A stretch of 14,156 bases of DNA from DATCZS01 sp036525795 (GTDB lineage: Bacteria; Actinomycetota; Acidimicrobiia; Spongiisociales; ZC4RG35): NCBI GenBank assembly GCA_036525795.1, contig DATCZS010000157.1:1-14156 (forward strand), given 5' to 3'. The notes below the pieces were generated by a model, which saw only the letters and a list, made by a program, of their open reading frames with translations, made no database searches and was not told the origin of the DNA. Positions 13,987 to 14,156 of the stretch are shown piece by piece. A program made the position numbers and the translations under genes. Every line of letters starts with the position of its first letter. Position 1 is the first letter of the stretch.

Positions 13987-14156
13987 ATCCCCCTACCCGT
14001 CTCGCTTCGCTCGTCGGGTCCCTTCCCCCACCTTCGTGGGGGACGATCATCCCCCTACCCGTCTCGCTTCGCTCGTCGGGTCCCTTCCCCCACCTTCGTG
14101 GGGGACGATCATCCCCCTACCCGTCTCGCTTCGCTCGTCGGGTCCCTTCCCCCACG
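13987..14156. repeat. 62-bp tandem repeat, 2.7 copies to window edge
   Basis: Units begin at 13987, 14049 and 14111 (each ATCCCCCTACCC). The first two are near identical over 62 bp; the third is cut by the window end after 46 bases and differs only at its last base. Within a unit, ACCCG and CGGGT flank TCTCGCTTCGCTCGT, and CCCCCAC and GTGGGGG form an 8-bp hairpin with a CTTC loop. Confidence 0.85.

Larger units (their letters stand above)
13656..14156. repeat. Gene-free island of GC-rich hairpin and tandem repeats
   Basis: No credible coding gene is found in these 501 bases. They contain several short hairpins of the CCCCCAC or CCCCCAGC type (13741-13915), a 22-bp imperfect inverted repeat (13914-13935 with 13976-13997) and a 62-bp tandem repeat from 13987 to the window edge. 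The region is therefore repetitive and structured rather than empty; a mobile or regulatory role is possible but not shown. Confidence 0.75.

Noticed and set aside
13595..14050. Minus-strand open frame of about 151 codons with repeated PPAQLGDH
   Set aside because: The repeated peptide is simply the translation of the CCCCCAGC hairpin repeats; it overlaps the small membrane protein in another frame and has no start signal.
13987..14156. CRISPR array
   Set aside because: The 62-bp units are continuous tandem copies with no variable spacers and no cas genes in the window.

Overview
The window is high-GC DNA (clearly above 60% by eye), with GTG/ATG starts, compact gene spacing and many leaderless-looking promoters. 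The gene content (ECF sigma factor, stand-alone LigD-type primase-polymerase, EamA and MFS exporters, PPOX-fold and ASCH proteins) suggests an uncultured actinobacterium, possibly of an Acidimicrobiia-like lineage. That assignment is inference; there is no rRNA or other marker gene here.

Layout. (1) 121-1382, minus strand: an ECF sigma factor and a methylated-DNA repair protein translationally coupled by an ATGA overlap. The repair protein has its Ogt domain first and an Ada-type four-Cys zinc domain last. (2) 1536-4148, plus strand: the most remarkable gene, a class III nucleotidyl cyclase domain fused to sixteen tandem pentatricopeptide-like (PPR-like) repeats of 32 residues and a TPR tail. 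(3) 4165-5823 minus and 5945-6370 plus: a divergent pair, an MFS_3-type exporter with a soluble C-terminal barrel-like domain and a PPOX-fold protein. (4) 6424-7910, minus: an EamA drug/metabolite exporter followed by an ASCH plus winged-helix fusion. (5) 7997-8644, plus: a dienelactone-hydrolase-like alpha/beta hydrolase. (6) 8649-10986, minus: a SufS-like class V PLP enzyme and, upstream of it, a YczE/YitT-like membrane protein. (7) 11059-12854, plus: a LigD-type polymerase domain overlapping a SAM methyltransferase by ATGA. (8) 12901-13655, minus: a 45-residue one-helix membrane protein and a 205-residue two-helix membrane protein whose stop and start overlap. (9) 13656-14156: a gene-free repeat island of GC-rich hairpins, a 22-bp inverted repeat and a 62-bp tandem repeat running off the window.

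How it fits together. The sigma/Ogt-Ada pair looks like an alkylation-damage module in which a dedicated sigma factor may replace the AraC-type transcription domain of classical Ada. It diverges from the cyclase-PPR gene across a 153-bp shared promoter region. The cyclase domain keeps both metal Asp residues, the adenine-selecting Lys and Asp pair and the catalytic Arg, but has Arg in place of the transition-state Asn. The PPR-like array suggests an RNA- or protein-binding scaffold joined to a nucleotide-signalling domain. This is the best candidate for an undescribed system in the window. The remaining genes are ordinary accessory metabolism and transport genes. No insertion sequence, CRISPR array, complete tRNA or rRNA was found.
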